A stretch of 64,000 nt of DNA from Verrucomicrobiales bacterium (GTDB lineage: Bacteria > Verrucomicrobiota > Verrucomicrobiia > Limisphaerales > UBA9464), in NCBI GenBank assembly GCA_027488845.1, contig JAIYBC010000060.1, forward strand, positions 1-64,000, written 5' to 3'. The position numbers and the translations under genes are program-made. The notes beneath the pieces are model-generated. The model saw nothing but the letters and a program-made list of their open reading frames with translations, was not told the DNA's origin and ran no database searches. The first letter of the stretch is position 1, and every line of letters begins with the position of its first letter. Shown here in pieces: positions 8,373 through 16,948 of this stretch.

Positions 8373-11132
8373 TCATTCCTCCGAGATCCGAACCCGGTAG
8401 AAGCGGTCCACATCGGTGGGGATCGGGATCACCGCCTCCGCATCGACGGGCGCCGTGCCGGGATCGTTGGCCGGGTGCTCGTATCGGGTCCAGACTGGCG
8501 ACCCGTCGAGCCGACCGGTCCATTCCACCTCGAATCGGCGACCCGCCAGGCGCGGGAAACGGAAGGTCGGACCCGAGGCCTCCGTTTGGATACGGGTCTT
8601 CCACGAAGGTTCAGGCCGAAGCGGATCCGACCCCATGAGATACTCGGCGTAGTTCACCACGCCGTCCCCGTCCGGGTCCTCGTCCCTGATTCGGGGATCG
8701 TCCACCGGCGCGTCCGGAAACCACGAGGGAAGCCAGGTCCTGAAACCGCGACGGGACGGCAGTTCATCCCGGATCCACCGGCGAAGAAGTTCGATCGCCG
8801 ACTTGTCCAACTCGGAGGTGGCCAATGGAGGCATGTGGTGCGCCCCCAACTCGGAGACCCGAAGGAACAGCGCGGAACGCTCGGGATGGCCCGGCTCGAT
8901 GAGGGAAAGGACGTTCGTTCCGATCGGCACGGATTCAGGGACCCGGACAAGTCCGGCAAGCTCGAGCGGGGTGGTGGCGCGGGCGTCCCAGCGGGCCCTC
9001 CCGATCGTCGGAGGCTGATGGCACTGCACGCAGTTCGCCTCGAGATAGGACCGCACGCGCTTCTCCAGCGATGCGGTCTCCGCCGAGGCGGATACGAGCG
9101 CAGGCATCAGCCCGGTGTTCGTGGGACCCGGTTCGAAGTACCCCGCAGCGGCCCACGAATCCAACTGGGAAACGAGATGGGTGCCTCGGAGCACGGTCCG
9201 GTTGAGTTGTGCCGTGCTGAATCCGGCGGGCCCGCCGGTCGTGCCCATGGAGTGGCAACGGAGGCATTCGGCCGCAGAAGGGAAACGCCACGCCTGCTGG
9301 ATCAGGCCACCCGCGTCCCGGAGGTTGAACAGGGCATTGGCACCATCCGAAGGCACCAGCTCGGCCTCCGTCCCCTCGTCGTTCCAACGATAGGAGGCCC
9401 CGGCCACCCCGCCGTTGGGAGTCCGGATGAGGACTCGGGTCTCCAGCCGACGCAGTTCCTGGTCGGGACGAACGTAGGGTCGGTCGAAATGTTTCACCCA
9501 GACGGTGCCGGCGGGAAAGGTCCAGGCTCCGTCACGCCGGAATCCGATCCGCGCGTCGAGACCCGGGACGGCGAACCACCGCCGCTTCGCCGCGTAGTCC
9601 GACCAGAACGGGACGTTGACCTCGTAGGGCACCAGCCCGGGGCGGGGCTTCATCTCGACGAGATCCTCGAAGAGCCCCGTCTGCGAAAGAAGTTGGGGCC
9701 AGGGTTCGCCGGATACCTGGTCCGGCACCATCCGCTTGACGACCCCGTCCGCCGTCGGCGTCAGCAGGAGGGAACCATCCTTGGGGTGGGAACCGAACGC
9801 GACCGTGTTCGGGACGCTCGCGATCCACTTCACGGAAGGCGGGTTCGTCCCCTGCGGCATCAGCGAACCGACATCTCCCGTCCAGTCGCAGAAGAGGTAG
9901 GTTCCATCCAGTTCCGGGTAGAGCGACCCACGATAGAATCGGCTGCCCGTGATGGCGATGCGGCCCGAGAGATGGCTGTACTCGAACACCGGGTCGACGG
10001 ACCCGGCAATCGGCGGATCCACGAGGTCCAACAGCCCTTCGCGGAACGGCCACCCGAAGTTGTCCCCTCGCCTCACGCGGTTGACCTCTTCACGGGCCCC
10101 GTTTCCCACGTCGTTGACCCAAAGGTCCCCGTTCACGGGGTCGAAGCTCATCTGCCACGGGTTCCGAAGGCCGATGGCGTGGAATTCGGTCCGCAACGTG
10201 GCCGGGTCGAGACCGGACCACAGGACGCGCTCGCCGAGCGAATGGTCCGTCCGTCCAACGAACGGATTGTCACTCGGCACGGAGTACGCCTCCGGGTTGC
10301 TGCCGAAGCCCGGGTTCGGCGGGAGGTTCCCTGGACGACGGTCCACGTCGATGCGGAGGATGCCTCCGAAAAAGCCGCGGTCGATCCGTTGGGTGACACG
10401 GTCGTCCCACACGGAACCGTCCCCGACCGCAAGGTACAGGTAGCCGTCCGGTCCGAAGTGGAGTCCGCCTCCGTTGTGGTTGAGACCGGGGTCCGCCTGG
10501 CTGAACAGGACGAGCTCGGAATCGGGATCCGGCCGGCCGTCGCCGCCGGGGGGCACCGTGAATCGGGAAAGCCGATTCTCGCTGGCTTCGATGCCCGCGA
10601 CACGGGTCTTGTGGGAGTAATAGACGAAAAGCTGCCCGTTGGTCTGGAAGCGGGGATGGAAGGCCATCCCGAGGAATCCGGACTCCACCGCGATGAAGGT
10701 GCGTTCGGAGATGTCCAGGAATGGCCGAATGACATGGTTCGAGGGGCTGCCCAGATGGGTCACCTCGAAGCAGAGCCCGCCCATTCCCAGGAGGATCAAC
10801 CGGTCGTCTTCCCCAGGAGGAACGGCCATCCCGATCGACCAGGTGGGTCCGAGCCCAGGGAACGCCTCAACGAACCGCCAACCGTTCCGACCCGGGTTCA
10901 GGGGAAGTCGGCCGCCATCCCACGCCTGGCGATCCACGGCTGAAAGGTCCGACGCGGCGGCACAGCAGACCATCTTCAAGAAAGACGCGGCCCGGGTGAA
11001 GGCACGGAAGGATCTTGGAATGGAAAACGACACGCGCGGGTGGAGACGCAGCTCGCGGAGGATGGTTTCAGCAGGCCGGCAAACGACGCAATGAAACGCG
11101 GTTGTCGGCCAAACCACCGAACCGGACGGCAT
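8373..11132 (-). CDS. Sorbosone dehydrogenase / cytochrome c-like fusion protein
   Basis: Up to 919 residues. The N-terminal half is a glucose/sorbosone dehydrogenase propeller: SGFLGMAFHPRFQTNG, LNHNGGGLHFGPDGYLYLAVGDG, GLRNPWQMSFDP and NFGWPFREG. These proteins are soluble PQQ-dependent aldose dehydrogenase relatives. The C-terminal half resembles the SO_2930-type cytochrome family, with haem-binding motifs CLRCHS and CVQCHQ. The extreme C-terminus has a calcium-binding DEDPDGDGVVNYAEY repeat of dockerin/TSP3 type. The true start is uncertain. A GTG at 11033 (VSFSIPRSFRAFTRAASFLK) would give a better export signal than the ATG at 11132. It is probably a periplasmic sugar or polyol oxidase passing electrons to its own haems. 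Confidence 0.85.
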   Translation of the reverse strand: MPSGSVVWPTTAFHCVVCRPAETILRELRLHPRVSFSIPRSFRAFTRAASFLKMVCCAAASDLSAVDRQAWDGGRLPLNPGRNGWRFVEAFPGLGPTWSIGMAVPPGEDDRLILLGMGGLCFEVTHLGSPSNHVIRPFLDISERTFIAVESGFLGMAFHPRFQTNGQLFVYYSHKTRVAGIEASENRLSRFTVPPGGDGRPDPDSELVLFSQADPGLNHNGGGLHFGPDGYLYLAVGDGSVWDDRVTQRIDRGFFGGILRIDVDRRPGNLPPNPGFGSNPEAYSVPSDNPFVGRTDHSLGERVLWSGLDPATLRTEFHAIGLRNPWQMSFDPVNGDLWVNDVGNGAREEVNRVRRGDNFGWPFREGLLDLVDPPIAGSVDPVFEYSHLSGRIAITGSRFYRGSLYPELDGTYLFCDWTGDVGSLMPQGTNPPSVKWIASVPNTVAFGSHPKDGSLLLTPTADGVVKRMVPDQVSGEPWPQLLSQTGLFEDLVEMKPRPGLVPYEVNVPFWSDYAAKRRWFAVPGLDARIGFRRDGAWTFPAGTVWVKHFDRPYVRPDQELRRLETRVLIRTPNGGVAGASYRWNDEGTEAELVPSDGANALFNLRDAGGLIQQAWRFPSAAECLRCHSMGTTGGPAGFSTAQLNRTVLRGTHLVSQLDSWAAAGYFEPGPTNTGLMPALVSASAETASLEKRVRSYLEANCVQCHQPPTIGRARWDARATTPLELAGLVRVPESVPIGTNVLSLIEPGHPERSALFLRVSELGAHHMPPLATSELDKSAIELLRRWIRDELPSRRGFRTWLPSWFPDAPVDDPRIRDEDPDGDGVVNYAEYLMGSDPLRPEPSWKTRIQTEASGPTFRFPRLAGRRFEVEWTGRLDGSPVWTRYEHPANDPGTAPVDAEAVIPIPTDVDRFYRVRISEE

Positions 11133-11358
11133 GAAGCCCCGGCAACACCCTTTCGGCGCAACGAATCAGGCTGTCGGGAAACAGACACTTCCGGCGCACG
11201 ACGACCATCCGGCAGGACTTCCGTGAAGAACCTGGGGCGGGCGACGGGAAAGCGGGGAGCAGGGAGATCCGATCGCAATCCGGCCAACCCGCCCGAGCGG
11301 GTTCTTCTCGGATCGACGTCGGGAGACAACGGACCGCAAACAACCAACGACGGACAGT

Positions 11359-12081
11359 CTACCGCCGCCGCCGCATCCAGGCGAACGTCACCAACCCACA
11401 CGCCACCAGCGCTGTCGTGGACGCCGGCTCGGGAACCGCCACCGCCTCGAGCCGGACGTCGTCGAAGTTCACCTCGATGCCCGTCGGACCATCCAGGCTG
11501 ACCAGCCGGATCCCCAACGGCAGGCCCGCAGCCGGATGGCTGGCGCCGATCGCCGCCGTCACCGTGGACCGCAGGAACCGACCCTCGCCCGGCAACAGCG
11601 TGTTGTTGTCGAACGCGATCACCTGGTCACCAGCCATCAGGTCCACCCGGTATCCGGGAAAGCCGGTGAAGTTGAACGGCCCACCATCCGGGGCGATGTT
11701 CCCCACCTGGACGCTCAGCGTGTAGGTCATCCCGACCTGCAAGGTTTCCGTCAGGGTCTGCTGGAGCCCGCTCTCCGTGGGACCACCGGTGAGCAGGAAC
11801 ACCACGCCCACATTGGATCCCTCGGGAACCGGTTCCGCGTAGAGCACCGTCGTCGCGGGGTTCAACACCCCGAGGTCGCGTCCCGCGAAGACGTCCACGT
11901 AGCCGTAGGCCGACCACCCCGTCGGGAGGACCGTGGTGTTGAAGGTGCCGGCGGCTAGGGCGGGCGATTCGAAGCCGGGGTTCGTGACGGCGATGATGGC
12001 GGCATGACCCCGCGGCGCCGCGGCGGACACCGACAGCGCGAAGGCTGCGGCCAGGAGGGGAAGGCAACGTGAAGTGTGCAT
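11359..12081 (-). CDS. PEP-CTERM sorting domain protein
   Basis: The 240-residue protein starts at ATG 12081 (MHTSRCLPLLAAAFALSVSA), which gives a clear signal peptide. The mature part looks like a beta-sandwich of about 180 residues, including VTNPGFESP at the N-terminus, common in carbohydrate-binding or exported PEP-CTERM proteins. The C-terminus has VPEPAS, a hydrophobic helix TTALVACGLVTFAWM and a basic end RRRR. That is the PEP-CTERM tripartite signal recognised by exosortases. An exosortase gene is at the right end of the window. It is followed on the minus strand by the glycine-rich gene, 48 bp upstream. Confidence 0.9.
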   Translation of the reverse strand: MHTSRCLPLLAAAFALSVSAAAPRGHAAIIAVTNPGFESPALAAGTFNTTVLPTGWSAYGYVDVFAGRDLGVLNPATTVLYAEPVPEGSNVGVVFLLTGGPTESGLQQTLTETLQVGMTYTLSVQVGNIAPDGGPFNFTGFPGYRVDLMAGDQVIAFDNNTLLPGEGRFLRSTVTAAIGASHPAAGLPLGIRLVSLDGPTGIEVNFDDVRLEAVAVPEPASTTALVACGLVTFAWMRRRR

Positions 12082-12129
12082 GACGTCCGGGAGCATTGAA
12101 GGATGGGTTTGCATGGAAAACACGGGGAT

Positions 12130-13287
12130 TCAGCGCGTCCAGGCCTCCACCGTCACCGGTGTGTTCGGCGGGAAGCCGGCCTGGAGCGTGAGCCGGGCCG
12201 GGGTCGGAGCGAAATTGGGGATGGATCCGGTGATGAGCGGAAGCGCGGCGCCGCCACCGGGGGTGAGCCGCAGGTCCACCAGGACCTCCGCGGAGAAGCC
12301 GGCGGCCTCGAGGACGATCTCCTGCACGGCCGGGGCGTTGAAGGGAAGCGTCACGGTGAAGCCCGCGGGGGCGGCCAACGGCACGTCGACCCCGGCCACG
12401 CGGACGAGACGCAACGTCGGGAGGTTGGCCGGCATGGCCACCATGAAGGCCTCGCTGGCGCTGACCGCGTTGACGGGATTGAAGCGGAGACCGAAGAAGC
12501 GACGTTCGATGAGGTCGCAACGGATGCGACCGGCGTTCGCATTCCCTCCAGGCCCGGTGACGGAGATCAACCCCTCGCCGCTGATCTCCGGCGCCACAAG
12601 ACGGATCGCCCCGCCGGAACCCCAGTTCGGTGAGCTGCCAAAGCCGAAGGCGCCGAGGGCCGTGATGCTTGAGCCTGGGGAGTTGGTGATGCGCGTGTTC
12701 GAGGCGATGAGCAGCGCGCCGCCACCGCCGCCGCCGCCGAAGCCGGGCAGGCCGCCACCACCGGAGCCGCCGAAGAGTGGGGTGAGAAGAGGCGTGCCGT
12801 AGTCCTCACCGTCGGTCTGCCGACGGTCCGCCTGGGAGAACACATTGCCGAACACCCCGCGACCCACCGAGGTGTTCAAAGGCGAACCCCGACCCGCACC
12901 AGGACCCAGGCCGTCTCCCGGAAGGCTTCCGGCGATGCCCGGCAACCCGCCGTCGAATCCGCCCGGCCCACCGCGCCCGCCGCGCAGTCCGGTGCCGACC
13001 TCGCCGTTGACGCTGATCGTGCCGTGGATCTCCACGTCTCCCTGCACCAGCAGGTAGACCGGCGTGTTCGCCGGGTTGCGGGTGAAGGTGACGGTCACCA
13101 ACGGCGGAATGCGCACGGTCGAATAGCGGAGGATGCCATCGTCCGGCAGCGGGATCTCGACGCTGGAGGTGGGATGCAGGGCGCCGTCCCGGCCGTCGCT
13201 GCCGGACTGGAAGGCGACGTTCTGGGCTTCGACCCACACGCAGGAAAGGGCGCCGAGGAGTCGCAGGAGGGTTGGGAGTGGTTTCAT
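12130..13287 (-). CDS. Secreted glycine-rich protein, function unknown
   Basis: The 385-residue protein starts at ATG 13287 (MKPLPTLLRLLGALSCVWVEA), a plausible signal peptide. It has an N-terminal segment with PVYLLVQGDVEIHGTISVNG, reminiscent of a beta-helix or polymorphic repeat protein, then several glycine runs (GGRGGPGGFDGG, FGGSGGGGLPGFGGGGGGGA) and a hydrophilic C-terminal domain. Similar glycine-rich stretches occur in the next gene upstream, so the two are probably related in function. No enzymatic motif was found. It lies in a run of three secreted-protein genes on the minus strand. Confidence 0.75.
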   Translation of the reverse strand: MKPLPTLLRLLGALSCVWVEAQNVAFQSGSDGRDGALHPTSSVEIPLPDDGILRYSTVRIPPLVTVTFTRNPANTPVYLLVQGDVEIHGTISVNGEVGTGLRGGRGGPGGFDGGLPGIAGSLPGDGLGPGAGRGSPLNTSVGRGVFGNVFSQADRRQTDGEDYGTPLLTPLFGGSGGGGLPGFGGGGGGGALLIASNTRITNSPGSSITALGAFGFGSSPNWGSGGAIRLVAPEISGEGLISVTGPGGNANAGRIRCDLIERRFFGLRFNPVNAVSASEAFMVAMPANLPTLRLVRVAGVDVPLAAPAGFTVTLPFNAPAVQEIVLEAAGFSAEVLVDLRLTPGGGAALPLITGSIPNFAPTPARLTLQAGFPPNTPVTVEAWTR

Positions 13288-13330
13288 TTCGAAGTGCGTT
13301 TCAAACAGGCGGAGTGACTGGAAAAACCGA

Positions 13331-16300
13331 TCAGGGACGGAGCACCCGGAGAGCCCGCGGCGTCGCGGGCACCAGGCCCGGAAGCATGCCGGCCTCCGGT
13401 CCGAATGCCGGACGCACCACACGGAGCCGATCCGGTCCGGCCACCGCGGCCATCGGGACTCCCGCGGTGCTTCCCGTGGTCGGCCGGATCAGAACCGGCC
13501 CCTTTGGCTGCGAAAGCGTGACCCCGGCCCCCAGTGCCCATCGGCCCACGAACGTGGGACGGACCACCTTCGGCACCGACGGCGCCCCGATGACCATCGC
13601 AACGGCTTTGCCGGAGCCGAGCTGGGCGTTCCACGGCGTGCTGCCCGGATCGAGGGGATCCGATCCCACGGATTCCTCCACGCCGTCCGGCACGCCGTCC
13701 GCATCGGAATCGCCCGGGATCGACTGCCCGCCCCCAAGCCATTCGTCGGCGTCGGAGATGCCATCGCCGTCGGAATCCACCCGGAACGGATCCGTGCCCT
13801 GCGCCGTCTCCTCGGCGTCCGAAAGCCCGTCGCCGTCGGAATCCAGGACGTCCAGGACGAGGATGTCGCGGTTGAGCACCGAGTGCTCGGCGATGCCGGT
13901 CACCTCGATGTGGTTGGTTCCGGTCGCGAGCAGGAAGCGGACGCGTCGGGTCGAGGCGGTGACGCCGCGGACGAAGTTGGTGTGCACGCCGAGGCGGTTC
14001 CACACCCGCACGGTCAGTTCCTGGTCGCGGGGATTCCGGGCCTGGGCCTCGACGCCGAAGGTGGTGCGGACTCCGGTACGGATGCCGACCGCGGTGGAGG
14101 AGAAATCCGGTCCCGCCATCTCCGCCTGGGCCGAGGCGGGCAACTCCGGGATCGGGGCGCGCCAGGAAGGCGGAGTCACCTGCCGATGCGACTGCACGGT
14201 CATCAGGAATCCGCCCGCACCCCAGTTCCCGGCGCCGTGCCGCAAGGGCCAGTTCGCCGAGGGATTCACCAGGCGTCCACCCGCCAGCAGATGGATCGTC
14301 CCCGCGCCACCCGGACCGCCGCCGCCGCCGCGTCCCAGTTGCGCGAACTGCTGCGGCGTCGCGCCCAACGTCGCCGGCAGGCCGCCGTCCCCACCGTCGC
14401 CACCCGAGGTGTCGACGACCGCCGTTCCACCGACGCGGAGTTCCTCCCCCGCCGCGAGGCTGATCGCTCCACCACCGCCGCCGCCGGATCCTCCCCCCAG
14501 CCCCACCACTTCCGATTCGCCGTCGAGGAAGAGGTGCGTGCGGAACGAACCGCCGCCACCACCGCCGCCGCCGCCCGGACCGATGCGGCGTTGGCCGACG
14601 AAGAATCCCGAACGGGGCGCCTGCGCGATGAACCCGCCGGGCACTCCCTGGTGTCCCTTCCGTCCGCCGGGATGCTCATGGGTCAACTGCCAGGCGACCA
14701 AGGCCCCGAAGGCGTGCGAATCCGGATCCGCCGCGTCCCGGTTGGCGTGGAAGGTTTCCGCATAGAGCGCGTACATCGCCTCATCGACCGCCGGCAACGG
14801 CACGTCCGCGAGGTCGTCGTCGCCGTCGGTGTAGCCCATCTGCCCGGGTTCGCCGAAGTTCCGTCCGAAGGCCCCCGGCAGGTAGTCGTCGAGATCGACC
14901 TGACGCCACGGGACGCCGTTGGCCCGCGTGCCGTCCAGGGGGATCCCGAACACCGCGTTCTGTCCGTCGCCCGCCCCGGTATGGGTGCGTTCCGGTTCCG
15001 CCATGCGGCCCCGGGCTGGTCCGACGGCATCGACCCCGGCCGGCCCCACGGCCTCGATCCGGCCGTCGATCTCGACGGAATCCGTCGCCTGCCACGCCAA
15101 CACGCGGGCCTGGCTCTGCATCCGGCCGCCGGAACCCACGACGATCCGTGAGAACAGGGCGCGGTTCGTAGATGGGCTCACAGGCACGGTCCGCGTCTCG
15201 CCCGGGGCCACTGTCCATTCGTCGAGACCGCGGACCACGATCCGCACCTCGCTGAAGGTTCCGCCCCCCACGGTGAACCGCAGCCGATACGACCGCTCGC
15301 TCCCGGCGGACAGCGTCGGATCCGGAAGCGACTTCAGCAGGAGGCCCATCTGCCCCGGTGATGAGGGGTCGGAGACCATCTCCCGCACCTCGATCAGGGA
15401 CGTCGGCAACAACTGCGACTCTTCCAGGACCGTCACCCGCGTGACGGCGCCGAGGCCGGATCCCTGCACGAGCACCGGTCGGGCCTCGCCCTCGAGCAGG
15501 TTCGACGGTTCCACCGAGGCGATCACCGGGGGTTCCGGAGCCACCGGGGTCGTCACGCGGGGTGTCCGCACCGCCCAACGTCCGAAACGCGGAAGCTCCA
15601 CCGAGGCGGTGACGCCGTCCGGCCGCACCACGGCCTCCAGCCGGGTCTCGGTCCAGGGGGAACCGCCCGACGAACCGCCCTGGAACCACAACGGGATCCG
15701 GAGACCCGGTTCCAACCGGCGGTCCAGGGTGAAGGTGACCACCACCGGCCGCGCGAACTCGACGCCGCGGGGCTCGAGGGACAGCACCGCGAGGGCCACG
15801 TGATCCGGGCCGTCTTCCGAGGACAGAGCACCCGCCGCCAACGGGACCACCGACCAGACCCGTTCCTCCGCCAGCGCGCCGGGCGGCACCTCGATCCACG
15901 CCCGTTGGTCCGCCGACTCCACCAAGCCGCCCTCGAGGGCCGTCAGCAGCCGCTCGCCGGGAACCGGTTCCGCAGGACGCAGCGTCAGCCACGTGCGGGC
16001 CTGGGCCACCGTGCCGTCGCCGACCTCCCGCTCCGCCGTGATCTCCACGCGGCGTTCGGTCGCGACCCGCGCCGGAAGGAAGAGGCCGTCCGCACGGATG
16101 ATCCCCGTTTCGGGACCGCCGCCGACGACGCCGTCCACACGCCAGACCAGCTCCCCTGGCGAGACGGGCACGCCGGCGACCTCGAAGGCGACCGGTTCGC
16201 CCGGACGCGCCTCGGCCCGTGGGGCGGAGAACTCCCACGTCTCCGAAACCGGCAGCGAGGAAACCTCGGGCAGGGACCGCCAGCGGAAGAAGCGTGTGGA

Positions 16301-16585
16301 ACCGGCAGGCAGGAACGAACCGTCGGCCGCCAACTGCGCCGGGGTCCAGGTCACCGGGGCCACGAGGGAATCGGTCTGCTCCAGGACGACGCGGCCTAGG
16401 TTGGCCGAGGACTCCAGCAGGAAGCGATCTCCCTCGCCCCGTCGAACCCGCAGCGTCGTGGTGGGAGCCGTGACGGACGCCGGGGCCGACATCTGGGCCA
16501 CGGCGACGAGGGCCACCGTGGCCAGCCCACCGAGCCGGAGTGCGCCGGACCGCAGGTTATCCGCCCATGCTCTCCTGTTGATCAT
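13331..16585 (-). CDS. Large secreted IPT/TSP3-repeat protein
   Basis: The 1084-residue protein starts at ATG 16585 (MINRRAWADNLRSGALRLGG), with a signal peptide reaching into VALVAVAQMSAPASV. Middle residues include an IPT/TIG-like stretch (PPVIASVEPSNLLEGEARPV). Glycine-rich patches (GPGGGGGGGGGSF, GLGGGSGGGGGGA) follow. Near residues 900-980 there are thrombospondin type-3 calcium repeats: LDSDGDGLSDAEE, VDSDGDGISDADEW and GDSDADGVPDG. The general build is that of an extracellular, calcium-stabilised adhesin or surface protein. It lies 43 bp upstream of the glycine-rich gene, and a shared operon is likely. No sorting signal is visible at its C-terminus. Confidence 0.82.
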   Translation of the reverse strand: MINRRAWADNLRSGALRLGGLATVALVAVAQMSAPASVTAPTTTLRVRRGEGDRFLLESSANLGRVVLEQTDSLVAPVTWTPAQLAADGSFLPAGSTRFFRWRSLPEVSSLPVSETWEFSAPRAEARPGEPVAFEVAGVPVSPGELVWRVDGVVGGGPETGIIRADGLFLPARVATERRVEITAEREVGDGTVAQARTWLTLRPAEPVPGERLLTALEGGLVESADQRAWIEVPPGALAEERVWSVVPLAAGALSSEDGPDHVALAVLSLEPRGVEFARPVVVTFTLDRRLEPGLRIPLWFQGGSSGGSPWTETRLEAVVRPDGVTASVELPRFGRWAVRTPRVTTPVAPEPPVIASVEPSNLLEGEARPVLVQGSGLGAVTRVTVLEESQLLPTSLIEVREMVSDPSSPGQMGLLLKSLPDPTLSAGSERSYRLRFTVGGGTFSEVRIVVRGLDEWTVAPGETRTVPVSPSTNRALFSRIVVGSGGRMQSQARVLAWQATDSVEIDGRIEAVGPAGVDAVGPARGRMAEPERTHTGAGDGQNAVFGIPLDGTRANGVPWRQVDLDDYLPGAFGRNFGEPGQMGYTDGDDDLADVPLPAVDEAMYALYAETFHANRDAADPDSHAFGALVAWQLTHEHPGGRKGHQGVPGGFIAQAPRSGFFVGQRRIGPGGGGGGGGGSFRTHLFLDGESEVVGLGGGSGGGGGGAISLAAGEELRVGGTAVVDTSGGDGGDGGLPATLGATPQQFAQLGRGGGGGPGGAGTIHLLAGGRLVNPSANWPLRHGAGNWGAGGFLMTVQSHRQVTPPSWRAPIPELPASAQAEMAGPDFSSTAVGIRTGVRTTFGVEAQARNPRDQELTVRVWNRLGVHTNFVRGVTASTRRVRFLLATGTNHIEVTGIAEHSVLNRDILVLDVLDSDGDGLSDAEETAQGTDPFRVDSDGDGISDADEWLGGGQSIPGDSDADGVPDGVEESVGSDPLDPGSTPWNAQLGSGKAVAMVIGAPSVPKVVRPTFVGRWALGAGVTLSQPKGPVLIRPTTGSTAGVPMAAVAGPDRLRVVRPAFGPEAGMLPGLVPATPRALRVLRP

Positions 16586-16948
16586 CGTTTGCGGTTCGGA
16601 TCGGAAGAACTCCCGACCGTCCCCAAACGACACCGCAGCGTTTTCCGAAAATCGTTACAGGATTCGTGATTCAGGATTCGCGATTCCGGATTTCACGGGA
16701 AGCGGCCTCACGCGAAGCCGCAAAGTTGACGGAACGCGGAGCGGCAAAGGTTCCGGTTTGCGTCCGGTCCAACTTCATCCTGGCACCCTTGGCACCCATT
16801 GTTGTGAACCTCCCCCTTGTCCCGCCGCCGGACGTCCGACTGAAAGCTCCCTGATCGACGGGGCTCGGAGGATTTCGACTGGGATTGAGATTGAGACTGC
16901 GGCTGTTCAGTTCCCGCTCTGAGCTCCCTGCTCCCTGCTGAACGTTGC
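16586..16948. repeat. Intergenic region with 7-bp tandem GATTCNN repeat
   Basis: This 363-bp gap between two minus-strand genes contains no gene. At 16661-16695 five units of exactly 7 bp follow one another (GATTCGT, GATTCAG, GATTCGC, GATTCCG, GATTTCA). A second short run, GATTGAGATTGAGA, begins near 16883, and CTCCCTGCTCCCTG lies near 16924. It must also hold the promoter of the 1084-residue protein, which could not be identified. Confidence 0.5.
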
